64,000 nt of DNA from Haberlea rhodopensis (taxonomy: Eukaryota; Streptophyta; Magnoliopsida; Lamiales; Gesneriaceae): NCBI GenBank assembly GCA_907163345.1, contig CAJQUN010000009.1, forward strand, positions 3,596,001 to 3,660,000. The letters run 5' to 3'. The notes beneath the pieces are model-generated. The model had not been told where the DNA came from and searched no databases. It was given only the letters and a program-made list of their open reading frames with translations. Numbering within the stretch: position 1 is the first letter of the stretch; every line of letters begins with the position of its first letter. Below are positions 32,317 to 42,878 of this stretch, in pieces. The position numbers and the translations under genes were made by a program.

Positions 32317-34617
32317 TGATATACACCGCCATATTGTTGAAACAGGTCTTACCATGTTAGCCCAAGCATCTCTCCCACTTCATTTCTGGTTTGATGCCTT
32401 CTCTTATGCCGTCTATTTAATCAATAGACTGCCCTCTCCCATTCTACATGGTCTTACACCTCTACACAATCTTCACAACAAGTCTCCAAGTCTCCAGATT
32501 ATTCCTGGTTAAAAGTTTTTGGATGTCTATGTTTTCCCTGTATTCGTTCATATAACACTCACAAGCTCGCTTTTCGTTCTACCCCTTGTACTTTCATTGG
32601 CTATAGTGCTAAGCACAAAGGGTACAAGTGTATTACAAAGGATGGCAGGGTCTATATCACACGACATGTCAAATTTAATGAAATTCTTTTCCATTCTCCT
32701 GCCTCCCTGAACAAAATACATCATCCCCTCAGGATATCTCTTTATCTTCAATATGCTTACCAATTCTCTCTCCTGATTCTAAGTCTCACTCTCAAATCCC
32801 TTTGTTACAATCATCTACTCCTGTCCTGACTAATCCTCCCAATCCCACGCTACTCCTAATTCTTTGTCCTCCCCGACTCGGTCACTGTCTCTCCCAAGCC
32901 TCATAATCACAATCCATTATCCTCTTCTTCCAACATTAACTCTACTGACTCTTCAGTCCCAAATAGGCATGCTCCTTCTCATGTGAATACTCATCACATG
33001 ATCACTCGGTCCAAGACTGGTACATTCAAACCAAAAGTTCTTACTGGCTTACTGCTAATATCTTCAATTCTCATGAGCCATTAACAGTGTTGGAGGCTTA
33101 ACAAAATCCTCAATGGACTAGTGCTATGCAAACTGAATATCAAGTGTTGCTTCAAAATAAAACATGGATTCTTGTTCCTGCTCCTCCTCATGCTCCAATT
33201 ACCGATTGTAAATGGATTTTAAACTCAAAACAAATCCCGATGGTTTTGCAAGGCACAAAGCTCATTGTGTGGCTAAGGGCTACTCTCAAACTCCGGGATT
33301 GGATTACTCGGAGACATTCAGCCCCGTAATAAAACCCACAACCATCCGACTGGTTCTTACGATAGCTATCTCAAAAGGATGGTTTCTTCGCCAACTTGAT
33401 GTCAAGAACGCCTTCCTCAATGGAAATCTCAATGAAGTTATTTATATGAAGCAACCACCTGGTTTTGAAGTTCAAAACAACACAACTCCTCTAGTTTGTC
33501 AACTTCACAAGGCTATCTATGATCTTAAACAAGCGCTACGAGCGTGGTTTGATAAACTAAGGACTACTCTTCAGGAGTTGGGTTTCACTAATTCCCGAGC
33601 AGACACGTCTCTTTTTATTAAATTCATTACTGCTTCAGTTGTTCATGTCTTGGTGTATGTAGATGATATTATGATTACAGGTAGTCATCAAAGTCATGTT
33701 CAGGATATCATCTTGCATCTTCACAGTCAGTTCTCACTGAAAGATCTCGGATCCCTATCCTATTTCTTGGGCATTGAGGTTCAGAAATCCACTGAGGGAT
33801 CCCTGCTTCTTATCTCGGACAAAGTACGCTAGGGATCTCTTTCTCAAAACTAAAATGGCTCAAGCAAATTCCATGTCAACTCCTATGATCACGAGCAGTG
33901 AGCTGTCTTCAAAGGATGGAGATCATTTTGAGGATGTCACTCTTTATAGAAGCATGGTGGGTGCACTGCAATATCTTACTATCACCAGACCTGATATTGC
34001 ATATAGTGTAAACAAGGTATGCCAATTCATGCTATCGCCACTACACACGCATTGGAAAGTTGTGAAACGAATTCTTCGCTATCTCAATGGTACATTCAAT
34101 TTTGGAATAAAGTTGAGTGCATCTATCAGTTGTTCTTTATCTGGTTATTGTGATGTGGATTGGGGAAGCGATCCCGATGATCGATGCTCAACATCCGAGT
34201 TTTGCTGGTTTTTTGGAGGATCTCCCATTTCATGGAGTTCGAAGAAACAGGCAGTGGTATCACGGTCAAGCACTGAAGCCGAGTATAGGAGTTTAGCAAA
34301 TGCAACATCGGATTTACTTTGGATTCATTCATTGTTAACTGAACTTCATATTAAGCAATTGTGTGCTCCAGTGTTATGGTGCGTTAATCTCAGCACTGTT
34401 GTACTAAGTGCCAATCCGGTAAATCACTCACGCACCAAGCATCTCGAGTTAGATCTTCACTTTGTTCGAGAGAAAGTGTTATCCAACTCTTTACATGTTC
34501 AACATGTTCCATCTCATGATCAAACTGTAGACATTCTCACAAAACCATTGTCTGCCACCTCTTTTATTCGTCTTCGGGACAAGCTGTGTGTGGTTTCCAC
34601 TCTCCCACAGCTTGAGG
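32317..34617 (+). pseudogene. R5: truncated copia pol (integrase end, RT, RNase H)
   Basis: Starts inside the integrase C-terminal half (HRHIVETGLTMLAQASLPLH, then YLINRLPSPILHG). A decayed linker leads to RT: KGYSQTPGLDYSETFSPV, QLDVKNAFLNGNLNEVIYM and the catalytic box YVDDIMITG (about 33655). The frame shifts near 33825, then RNase H continues with YRSMVGALQYLTITRPDIAY, SSTEAEYRSLANATSDLLW and VDILTKPLS. It ends near 34617 at a purine tract. Gag, protease and the integrase N-terminus are missing. The motifs resemble the Ale/Retrofit group; this is not a tree-based call. Confidence 0.88.
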
Positions 34618-34620
34618 GGG
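34608..34620 (+). other. R5 probable polypurine tract
   Basis: GCTTGAGGGGGCA follows the RNase H end. A G-rich tract at this place is usual in Ale-type copia elements. The adjoining LTR start is not a clean TGTT, so the boundary is uncertain. Confidence 0.5.
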
Positions 34621-35805
34621 CAAGAAAAGGATCAAGGGATCCATCATTCGAAGCCCAAATATCAAGCATAGCCCAACATTCTCAGGCCCTTTACAATGAA
34701 TCAGCAAGGGATGAGTTGTGCTCATCACTAGGGGTGGGAATCGGGTCGGGTAATCGGGTTTCGGGTAGCATGAAAACATACCCGATCCTAAACCCGATTT
34801 TTTGGGACCGGATAATCGGGTCTCGGGTACCCGATTGTCGGGTTTCGGGCCCGAAACCCGACTATTTTATTAAGAAAAAATTTGGCTAACATTCTAATTT
34901 ATACTAGACAGTCCGAAAACACCACCAAAATTCCAATCAACAACATCATTCAATCAACCATTCAAACTGTCACAATTCACATAGCAATTACCATCACCAT
35001 CGTCCATCCCCAAAATATTTCAAATATCAACCATTCTTTCTAATCCTCAACAATTCCATTTCCATCGCCCAAAATCACAATAAACAAAAGTAGAAAAATC
35101 ACAAAAAATGAAAGCATAAAAAAGTCACAACAAATGAAAGGTGCTGGAGAGTGAAGAACTGTACTGAAGAGTGAAGAATGAAGATGGGAGACCTGGAGAT
35201 GGCAAGAAGCGAGCAATGGCATGCAGCTGGGGCGGCTGCACTTGGGCTGCGCGAGCGACAGAGCGAGAGTAAGTGTGACTGCGTGAGCGCCGAGCAGTGA
35301 GTCTGTGAGAAGTGAGTGTGAGAGAGAGTGTAAAAGTGAGACCTAATTATCTAAATATTGAAAATGAAAATCTGGCATTTCGGGTGCAACTTCTGGCCCA
35401 AAAAGGCAGAAACCACATTTTAAGATTTTGTAACCAAAGTTCTCTCCGGGTTCGGGTACACGGGTACCCGACCCGATTTCATTTTTTCAGAAAAAAACAT
35501 CCGAGCCTGAACCCGAACTCGAAAAACTAAAACCCGATCGGGTTCGGAACCCGAAAGTCCCGATGAAAGCGGGAAATACCCACACGGGTCGGGACCAAAC
35601 CCGCTTACCTGAACCGACTCCCACCCCTACTCATCATAGAGGATCATCACCAATCTGTTACGTTTGTTAAGATATTATTCTGATAGATTTGCTGTTGTAA
35701 CAAATTATCAGATTTTTGTTATTTCATTTTCAGTCATTTGGTAGTGTATAAATAAGCTTGATATGAAATGACTATTGTTCATTGCCACAAGAATTACACT
35801 CTCCA
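34618..35805 (+). repeat. R5 probable 3' LTR remnant, interrupted by h4
   Basis: Joining 34618-34738 to 35638-35805 gives about 290 bp with a TATA-like GTATAAATAAGC (about 35747) and a promoter-like spacing. The end is probably near TTTTCTAAC (about 35805). No second LTR is available for comparison, so this rests on position and the TATA box. Confidence 0.5.
34739..35629. mobile_element. h4: non-autonomous hAT element
   Basis: Inverted ends TAGGGGTGGGAATCGGGTCG and …CGACTCCCACCCCTA, flanked by CTCATCAC (34731-34738) and CTCATCAT (35630-35637), an 8-bp duplication with one change. The sub-terminal parts repeat CGGGTACCCGA and CCCGAAACCCG. There is no transposase. Confidence 0.92.
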
Positions 35806-36148
35806 ACTTTTCTAACTGGCTTCCATCCAGAAAATGGTTTATTTTCTTTTTAATTAAGAATCGTTTCATATCTTCAAAAAAATTAAGCAACTTTCTGATA
35901 CTGTATACGAGCGAAAAGGCGAAGGCTAGCAATTACAAGGAAAATGGACTATTGATACCTTCATTAGATTTTTATCATTCGATTACTTTCCTTGTCACTC
36001 ACTCAATCACTCTTGGTATCATGAAATTTGATAATATTTTATTTTATTTTATAAGGCAAAGTAATTATATTAATATTAATAATAAAGAGTACATGAAGTA
36101 CTCTAACAATACAAAGCAAGGAAAATAAAAAGAACAGCAACAAAACAA
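35806..36148. other. No gene recognised
   Basis: AT-rich sequence between R5 and the LINE remnant; the part next to 36149 is probably the LINE 3' untranslated region. Confidence 0.5.
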
Positions 36149-37331
36149 CTAAAACTCCAAAGTACAAATCAGTGGTTCATGAAACCAATCTGAGAATGAG
36201 TAAGTAAACTTAGAAGTTCTTTTGTTCTTAATCCAAAACCAGCTTCTGAATTTAATTAAATCCACCAAATCGCTTTCCTTGTCTTCCGAATCTCTAAAAA
36301 TTATTCTATTCCTTTCCAACCATAAGGTCCATACGACGACATGCCATATGGTCAACCATTCTTTGAGTCCCTTTTTATGATTACAAAAACCTTTGTGTTG
36401 AATTAAATGAGACTGGTGATCGATATGAAGAGCAGTCTTAAATCCTAGCCAATTGTAGCATTTTGTCCAAGTGTTGTAAGCCTCTGAACAAGCAAAGAAC
36501 AAGTGTTGTGTGGTTTCCTCTTGCCCCTGACACCAAACACACAGATTAGATATCGGTCACGTACTTATGTTGCGTCTGTGAAGGTTGACTTTAGTAGGAA
36601 CTCAATCTTTCAAAATCCTCCAAAATCCTCCAGGCTAAAGTAGAAACTTTATTAGTGCCCAATCATTCCAAGTGATTTCAAAAGCTACGTCCAGACAATT
36701 TTGTTGGGAAGTGCCTTCCTGCAATTAACTAAAAGCCGAAGCGACAGAATATTTCTTCGAATGGTCATGATTTCACTCCTAGGTATCTTCCTTGTCCTCT
36801 GTCAAATTAAACATGCCACTACATGTTCGTAATCAATGAATAATTCTTGTTCCCAATCAAAGAGTTGCCTCTTCCAATCCCAAACTCATTCCTAACTACC
36901 TCTGTTCCTCACTCCCATCTACCAACCTCTATGTTCTTATCCATAGCTATTGAAGCTAGTCTAGGAAACTCTCTCCAAACTTTCACCCCCACCTAAATAT
37001 CCTTCCAAAATTTCTTCCAAAATTTAGGCCAAGGTCATTAGCTACCTTTCTACCTATCTCTCTTAGAAACCACCCTGTAGAGTTTGAAAAGAATAACTTC
37101 CTCGTATCTATTCACCAAAGAGAATATGGCAATTATGCTCTCCTCTACCCTCTAAGATTGCCTCTCTCGATAAAGAACCATATTTAGATATTAAAACTCT
37201 CCTCCAAAGAGCATCCTTACCAATAAAAATTTCCCAAGCATATTTTCGCATCAAAGCCTTGTTAAAAGATTCTAGATCCCTTACCCCAGTCCCCCCTTTA
37301 ATTTAGATTTGCAACCTTTTGCCCATTTGAC
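36149..37331 (-). pseudogene. LINE (non-LTR) retrotransposon remnant, 3' part
   Basis: On the minus strand the frame near 36560-36149 gives CVWCQGQEETTQHLFFACSE, the CX2C…HX4C zinc-binding (zf-RVT) region found after RT in plant LINEs, followed by TIWHVVVWTLWLERNRIIF. Farther upstream (about 37290-37180), in shifting frames, the typical plant LINE sequence FNKALMRKYAWEIFIGKDAL is readable. Two hAT insertions then break the element; it resumes at 40425. It is not functional. Confidence 0.85.
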
Positions 37332-38333
37332 TAGGGGTGGGAATCGGGTCGGGTAATCGGGATCGGGTATTCGGGTTTCGGGTAGCTGGACGAGCTACCC
37401 GATCCCGAACCCGAAGGGATCGGGTACCCGATAATCGGGTTTCGGGTACCCGAAATCGGGTACCCGAAACCCGCCTCATTTTCCTTGAAAAATCTGCACC
37501 ATTTTATAGCTGCGAAAACAGCAGCAAAACAGCAGGAAAACACAGCAACAAAACAGCAGCAAACAGCAGCAAAAACAGCAACAAAACAGCAGCAAAATCA
37601 AACTATCAAACTTCTCAATTCTCAAACTGTCGAACAATGAAATGAAACAAATCACACAATCTCAATTCTCAAATTCAAAACAGAAAAGTCAATAAAATCT
37701 AAGATACAATCAACAATTGAACATCTCAACTTTAGCCCTAAAATTTATTTTGCCCAATATTCTAAAGAAGTTGCCAACGCCCAATAATCAACATATTCAA
37801 CAATAATCCTCAAACATTCCATGATTCCATCACCCAAATCACAACAAAGCATAAAACATTAATCAAAACATAAATGCAAAACCTGGACTTTGAAGGCGTA
37901 ACTGCAGCGTGCGGCGTTGAGGACCTTGAGGTCGGTTGAGGAGAGGAGAGCGACTGAGCGAGTGACTTTGAGGATGGAAAGAACGCAGACCGGCAGCCGT
38001 CGTGTGTGCGGCGTTGAGGAGAGGAGATCGAAGCGGGTGTTGAGGAGAGGAGATCGACTGCCGTGAGAAATGAGAAGAGAGAAGTGAATAAATGAGATTC
38101 AGAAACTTAAAAAATGAAATTAAATTCAGAACAATAAATCGGGTTCGGGTATAGGGTATCCGACCCGAACAAAAAAAACCCAAAAAATAGTCCCGATCCC
38201 AAACCCGAAAAATAAGCATCCCGATAGGGTATTACCCGATCGGGTTCATAAACCCGAAAATCCCGAAAAAATCGGGAAAAACCCGATCGGGTCGGGTTTA
38301 GACCCGAATACCCGAACCCGACTCCCACTCCTA
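37332..38333. mobile_element. h5: non-autonomous hAT element
   Basis: Ends TAGGGGTGGGAATCGGGTCG and …CCGACTCCCACTCCTA, perfect 8-bp duplication CATTTGAC (37324-37331, 38334-38341). CGGGTACCCGA-type sub-terminal units as in h4. The interior has a CAGCAAAACAGCAG run and no transposase. It is inserted in the LINE remnant. Confidence 0.95.
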
Positions 38334-39060
38334 CATTTGACCCATGCTATCTACGACTAGGGGTGTAAACGAACCGAGTTAGTTCGCCAACTTTTCGAAC
38401 ATGCTCGAAAAATATTCGATTCGAATTCGAAGTTATCGAATTCAAGCCGAATTCGAACATGTTCGAATATTTTTTCGAGCCGAACTCGAGCCCAAATTTC
38501 TTTGTTCGATAGTTCGCGAACATTAATATTTTATTTATATAATATTTTTATATATTAAATATTAATAATTAAATATTGTATTGAATCACTCCTCAGTCCT
38601 CACTCCTCCAGACCTAACAATAATATTCTTTGCTCTCACTTTTGAAAAGTCGCCGCTTCTCTCAGTTTTGTACAGCGTTCACGCCGCGCCCACCGCCTTC
38701 ATCTTCACATCGTCTGATCTTCACACCACATCTTCCCGCAAATTCTGTAAGTATTTATTGCGAGTGAAACCGTTTTTGTAAGCATTTCCGTAAGCATTTC
38801 TTTCAAGCATAAGTGAACAAAATCTCGCCCCTTGCACTTGGACTTTCTTGAAGCGTATTTGGGAGATACAGAGACAAACACACGAGAATTCAAAGAATTT
38901 GACGGTTTCATATTTTGATTTTCTTAACTTGTAAATCTGGCCATCAGTTGTCCACTACATAAATCTGTTATTTTCCCTGATTATAATACTTTCAATTTGA
39001 CCGGACTTAGTTATTCATAAATTCCTGAATTGGGCAATTATTTTTGAAAAAGAAACGACA

Positions 39061-39876
39061 TTTAATGTTACCCTGGTAAAAGTATGGACTGTGCAAGACC
39101 TGACTTGGGCGAAACCTCTACCATGGCCACCCCCAGGTCGGCCTCAGGAAGATCTCCACCCTGGCCACCCCAGGTCGGCCACGAGGATGACCTCCAGCTC
39201 GGCCGCGTGGATGACTCCACCTCGGCCACCCCAGGTCGGCCTCGAGGATGACCTCCACCTCGGCCACCCCCAGGTCGGCCTCCAGGAAGATCTACACCTG
39301 AGGAGTGATCTCATAAATCAGAGGCACAGAACATATCTCCGTACACGAATAATATCTTAAAAGCTGCAGAAATCGTACAAAGAGTGCAATAGTTGTCTGT
39401 GGTCCCCAGCACTAGGACTCTGACCCCTACCTGCAGCATCAGACAGTGTCCCCTAGACCTTGGGTAGGTAGTTACAGGTTGTCTCCTCCATTCTCATATA
39501 AATACCAGATAACTCTCACCAAGCGAGGAAGGGATTTTCCATGAGAGAGCAGGCAGGAGGGTTGGGAGGGCATGGGGAAGGCCAACACCTCTTTCTTGGG
39601 GGGGAAAAGAGAGCATGTCTCCTTCCTCCTCAAGAACAAGCAGCAGCCGATGTCTTCCCCCTTCACCATTTTCATTTCTTAGCTCATTTCTTGTAAAGAA
39701 CACTGTAAATCACACACTTGTTTATAGTGAAATTTATACCGGACTAGGTCCCGTGGTTTTTCCCCATCTTTTGGGGTTTTCCACGTAAAAAATCTGGTCT
39801 CATTTACTTTTTGTATATTGTTTGGTGCTCGGATGAAATACACGTCTACCCTACCAAAATCCGAGGCAACATTTAA
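39061..39876. mobile_element. R6: solo LTR (39066-39871) with TTTAA duplication
   Basis: TGTTACCCTGG…CGAGGCAACA is bounded by a perfect 5-bp duplication TTTAA (39061-39065, 39872-39876). The interior has a GGCCACCCCAGGTCGGCC tandem array (39118-39285) and, near the end, CCGTGGTTTTTCCCC and TTCCACGTAAAAAA, typical of copia LTR ends. No internal region remains. It lies inside h6, so it arrived after h6. Confidence 0.88.
39118..39285. repeat. GGTCGGCC tandem array in R6
   Basis: About six units built from GGCCACCCCAGGTCGGCC and a variable GA-rich spacer (GAGGATGACCTCCA), roughly 25-38 bp apart. GC-rich palindromic cores again occur in an LTR. Confidence 0.8.
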
Positions 39877-40424
39877 AGAATACAAGTATTAAATATTATA
39901 AAAGATGCAGTTTATGGAGCTGGAATTATGGAAATCCCAATTAAAAAAGGATCATGCTTCGTGTTTGATTTGGGTGTTGGAAATTTTGTTTATGTAACAT
40001 GATGATAAACTTATTGGTTATGTTTTTCGATGAAAAATTATTGTTTATGTTGTTTTGATGAGAAACTTAAATATTGAATGATCTTTATGAATTATTGTTT
40101 TGTTGTTTTGATTTAGAATTTTATGATTTTGATGAATTAGATGATGAGAATGCAATGATTTTATATTCACTTGATTATGGGCTTGAGCTTCGATTCGAGC
40201 TTACATTTCGAAAAATAAATTTAGAAATGGCTCGAAAAGCTCGAACTCGAGCTCGAAAAATTCGAACTCGAATTCGAGCTAGGTTTCGAACCAAATTCGA
40301 GCCACAAATAATTAAATTTCGAACTTCGAATCGAACTTCGAATATGTATATTCGAATTCGAACTCGAACTCCAATACTAAAATTTTCCTAAAGTTCGGCT
40401 CAATTCGGTTCGTTTACACCCCTA

Positions 40425-40481
40425 CTTACGACTATTCTCCCCACCTCCCCAAAGAAATGCAATCTGGATTGATTTAAGTTT
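40425..40481 (-). pseudogene. LINE remnant, continuation beyond h6
   Basis: The minus-strand frame reads ISKLKSIQIAFLWGGGENSR, the sequence that precedes the part at 37320 in plant LINEs. Joining 37331, 38334-38357 and 40425 restores the LINE order with the two hAT elements removed. Confidence 0.78.
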
Positions 40482-41199
40482 TGAAATGATACATTTTGGA
40501 GCGCGGAAGAAGGTAAAATAATGGATCGATAGAGCAGACAAGACGACATTTAACAGTATCATTCAGATAAAATTTCTGATAGAGCTGGAGCAGCTTATAT
40601 AGCTGAGCAGCAGAACTCTCCAAAGGTCTCAGAACTTAAGTGTAATGTTTAGTGGGGTAGATGAAAAATCTCAACACTTAATATCAGATTTAAGTCCCAC
40701 ACTTAAATCCGAAATCAATCTGCAGGTAGGTGAAAAGTTTCAAACTTAATACTCAGCAGAATATGAAAAATCAGGTAGATGAAAAGTCATTTAAAAAATC
40801 CGAGTAGTAAAAAGATAGGGTTGCCTTCGCGGCAGCGACATGAGCGGCGAGCGGAGCGGACGAACGGACGGCGCGCAAGGGGCACCCACCTTTTCTACTT
40901 AACTACACTCTATTGATTTGTTTCTCATTATAAACAAACCATAAGTGTCTCAAAATTTCAATGTGGCATTTCTTTAGCCTAATTGACTATTCATAATTAA
41001 CTTACCATAATTTTGTTCTCGTTAACAATTACAATTGTTTGATTATATGTATACCTTTTTTTTATTCGATTTTGATTTGAATTCTATAATTTTTATATAA
41101 ACTAAATCATATATTAAGTCACAAAATATTCTGCTAATTTATTGATTTTTTTAATAGAATAATTCGTTGGTTGGAAAAATGAAAGAGGTTAATGTGCTA
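40482..41199. other. No gene recognised; region upstream of the bL31 locus
   Basis: 40500-40860 has repeated GGTAGATGAAAAGT/TTAAGT-like words of unknown origin, followed by a GC-rich patch (GAGCGGCGAGCGGAGCGGAC). 40900-41199 is AT-rich and probably contains the bL31 promoter; no TATA box is convincing. Confidence 0.45.
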
Positions 41200-41234
41200 T
41201 TTTGGATCTCACAGGGGGTAAAGGGCAATTCATT

Positions 41235-41311
41235 TTAGTTTTTCAGGGCAGCAATAACCCTTCGTCCGCATCTGAAACCCTTGCAAGCACGCACAGCGAT
41301 CTCGGAATCAA
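41235..41311 (+). other. Probable 5'-untranslated exon of the bL31 gene
   Basis: The sequence …CGTCCGCATCTGAAACCCTTGCAAGC…GGAATCAAAG is followed by a donor-like GTCAGTG at 41312. A CT/AACCCT-rich leader with an intron before the ATG is common in plant ribosomal protein genes. The exon start is a guess. Confidence 0.5.
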
Positions 41312-41493
41312 AGGTCAGTGTTAAAGTTCCCTTTCTGTTGCGATTTACTGTCTCCCAATTTTTTACTCGCGTCTTAAATTGTTGTTGCTTCAATGTTATC
41401 GGCAAACCATGTAAACCTGTGCATATTTGAATGTCCCAAACAGCACGAAAGTATTCGATAAAATACCCCACAGGCTTTTGTAAAAGTGCTTAG

Positions 41494-42091
41494 CTATGCT
41501 GCACGGACACGGATACGGGGAAATGGGTACGACGCGACACGGACACGGGGACACGAATTTTAAAAAATTACAGGACACAACACTTCAAGGATACGACAAT
41601 AATTTTTATATATTATACATATTCTTTATGTTCTAATATACTAAAATTCAAGAAAAAATTTAATTATCAAATATTTGAATAATAAAATTGAAAATGATGT
41701 CAAGTTGTAGGCATTTCTTTCACTAATTACATCATACAACAAATACCACTCAAACTACAAAACCATAAAAAAGTTATAATTTTTTAAACATTTTTTGTTA
41801 AAAAAAAAGTATAATTTTTTTTAAAAAAAATTAGAAAAAAATCATTTTTCCCGTGTGCATGCCGTGTCAGAATTTTTTTTTTTTAAAAAGGTCCAGACAC
41901 GCCACGTTGCGTGTCCGACACTGTGTCGCACCCGTGTCCTGCCGTGTCCGTGTCCACGGAGTGTCCGACACTGCATGGGGTGAATTCGTGGCGTGTCCGA
42001 CACCGTGTCGCACTCGTGTCCTGCCGTGTCCGTGTCCACAGAGTGTCCGACACTGCATGGGGTGAATTTTTGGAATGTCGGTGCAACATAG
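41494..42091. mobile_element. h7: non-autonomous element with 8-bp duplication (hAT-type), CTATG family
   Basis: Ends CTATGCTGCACGGACACGG and …GGTGCAACATAG, with a perfect 8-bp duplication GTGCTTAG (41486-41493, 42092-42099). The interior has dense GTGTCCGACAC/GGACACGG units and an 80-bp direct repeat (about 41928-42066, GTGTCCACGGAGTGTCCGAC type). It lies in the predicted first intron of the bL31 gene. Related to h8. Confidence 0.9.
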
Positions 42092-42250
42092 GTGCTTAGT
42101 GAAATCAAGCTCCGAAAAGACATCATATACTATTCCTTGCAGCTTTACTCTAATTCAGTATTTGCTCCTACCCATGTTAAATTTCTTCTTTTTGAATTAT
42201 CTTAAAATCAGTTCTTGATTTTGTGTTCGTGCAATTTGGGCAAGGGAAAG

Positions 42251-42457
42251 ATGAAGAAAGGAATCCACCCACAGTTGCAGTGGATATCGTACGTGACCCC
42301 GAGCGGGAGGCTGATGAATGTGATGATGACCAAGATTCACCAGGTTGGTAAAGTGTACCACTTCCGAGCAAGGAGGCAGATGGCTCAGAGCATCGGGCAG
42401 ATTGCCAAGTTTAAGCGTCGGTATGGGCAGAAGGAAGAGGGAGGTGACGAGAAGTAA
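42251..42457 (+). CDS. bL31-type ribosomal protein, probably mitochondrial
   Basis: A 68-codon frame starting MKKGIHPQLQWISYVTPSG, then HQVGKVYHFRARRQMAQ and IGQIAKFKRRYGQ. The opening (KxGIHPxxxxI) and basic body match the L31 family; the protein lacks a Cys zinc site and resembles short plant mitochondrial forms. It would be a structural protein of the large ribosomal subunit. I chose the ATG at 42251 because conserved residues begin there; an in-frame ATG at 42215 gives only leader-like sequence. A likely acceptor (GGGCAAG at 42244) lies just upstream, pairing with the donor at 41312 across an intron carrying h7. The frame is intact. Organelle assignment is from family memory, not a targeting signal. 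Confidence 0.82.
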   Translation: MKKGIHPQLQWISYVTPSGRLMNVMMTKIHQVGKVYHFRARRQMAQSIGQIAKFKRRYGQKEEGGDEK

Positions 42458-42749
42458 ATTTGTTGAGAATGGTTCGCACATTGATTGGGGTCTGACTATG
42501 TCGTAGCGTGGGGTTGCCGTTTGAATAATGTTTACTTCATCCATGAACTGTGATTCTTGGTTCACAGTTTAATTTTGAAATGGTAAACATGTTTCTGCTA
42601 GTTTTAATTGTCCCTCCTCTCATTGCGAGATTTATCATTTGCTTGTAAACTTACTGGTTTACCAGTGGGTTTTTTGCTTGGACCACTTATTTTTTGCTTG
42701 ATATTTCATTTATATGTTGTTTAATTAAAGTGTGATATCTATTCATCAG
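42458..42749 (+). other. bL31 3' region and probable intron ahead of the next exon
   Basis: The sequence after the stop is AT-rich. 42583 (GTAAAC, directly after an ATG at 42580) is a possible donor, and ATCTATTCATCAG at 42737-42749 after a T-rich stretch is a good acceptor. It may be both the bL31 3' untranslated region and an intron of the downstream small-protein unit. Confidence 0.45.
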
Positions 42750-42878
42750 CAGCAGACCAAAAAGGCCAAAACTAGTGATCTCAAATACGATATTTTCGGA
42801 TGGATAATTCTTGCGGTTGGCATTGTTGCATGGGTGGGATTTACCAAACCTAATGTTCCTCCACCTCCCCCGAGATAA
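42750..42878 (+). CDS. Exon encoding a small single-pass membrane protein end
   Basis: From the acceptor at 42749 the frame gives 42 residues: a basic start (QQTKKAKTSDLKYD), one hydrophobic segment (IFGWIILAVGIVAWVGF) and a proline tail (PPPPPR) before TAA. There is no ATG in the exon and a stop lies upstream in frame, so an earlier exon must supply the start. Candidates are ATG at 42580-42582 followed by GTAAAC (giving 43 residues), or phase-0 splicing from CACCAG/GTTGGT inside the bL31 CDS. The function is unknown. The proline-rich tail after one transmembrane helix looks like a real tail-type protein, not chance. Confidence 0.6.
   Translation, partial: QQTKKAKTSDLKYDIFGWIILAVGIVAWVGFTKPNVPPPPPR

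Larger units (their letters stand above)
38358..40424. mobile_element. h6: non-autonomous hAT element containing solo LTR R6
   Basis: Ends TAGGGGTGTAAACGAACCGA and …TTCGGTTCGTTTACACCCCTA, with an 8-bp duplication matching at six or more positions (TCTACGAC at 38350-38357, CTTACGAC at 40425-40432). Sub-terminal TTCGAA and CTCGAGC-like units match h1, so h1 and h6 are one family. Without R6 and its duplication it is about 1.26 kb. Confidence 0.9.

Noticed and set aside
37331..37645. Frames over h5 ends encoding GSGNR/RVPDNRVSGTRNR-type peptides
   Set aside because: Low-complexity translation of CGGGTACCCGA repeats in a hAT element.
39091..39360. 89-codon frame rich in Pro/Gly
   Set aside because: It is the translation of the GGTCGGCC tandem array in R6.
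41853..42126. Repeated Cys/Arg/Thr-rich frames on both strands
   Set aside because: They come from GTGTCCGACAC repeats within h7.
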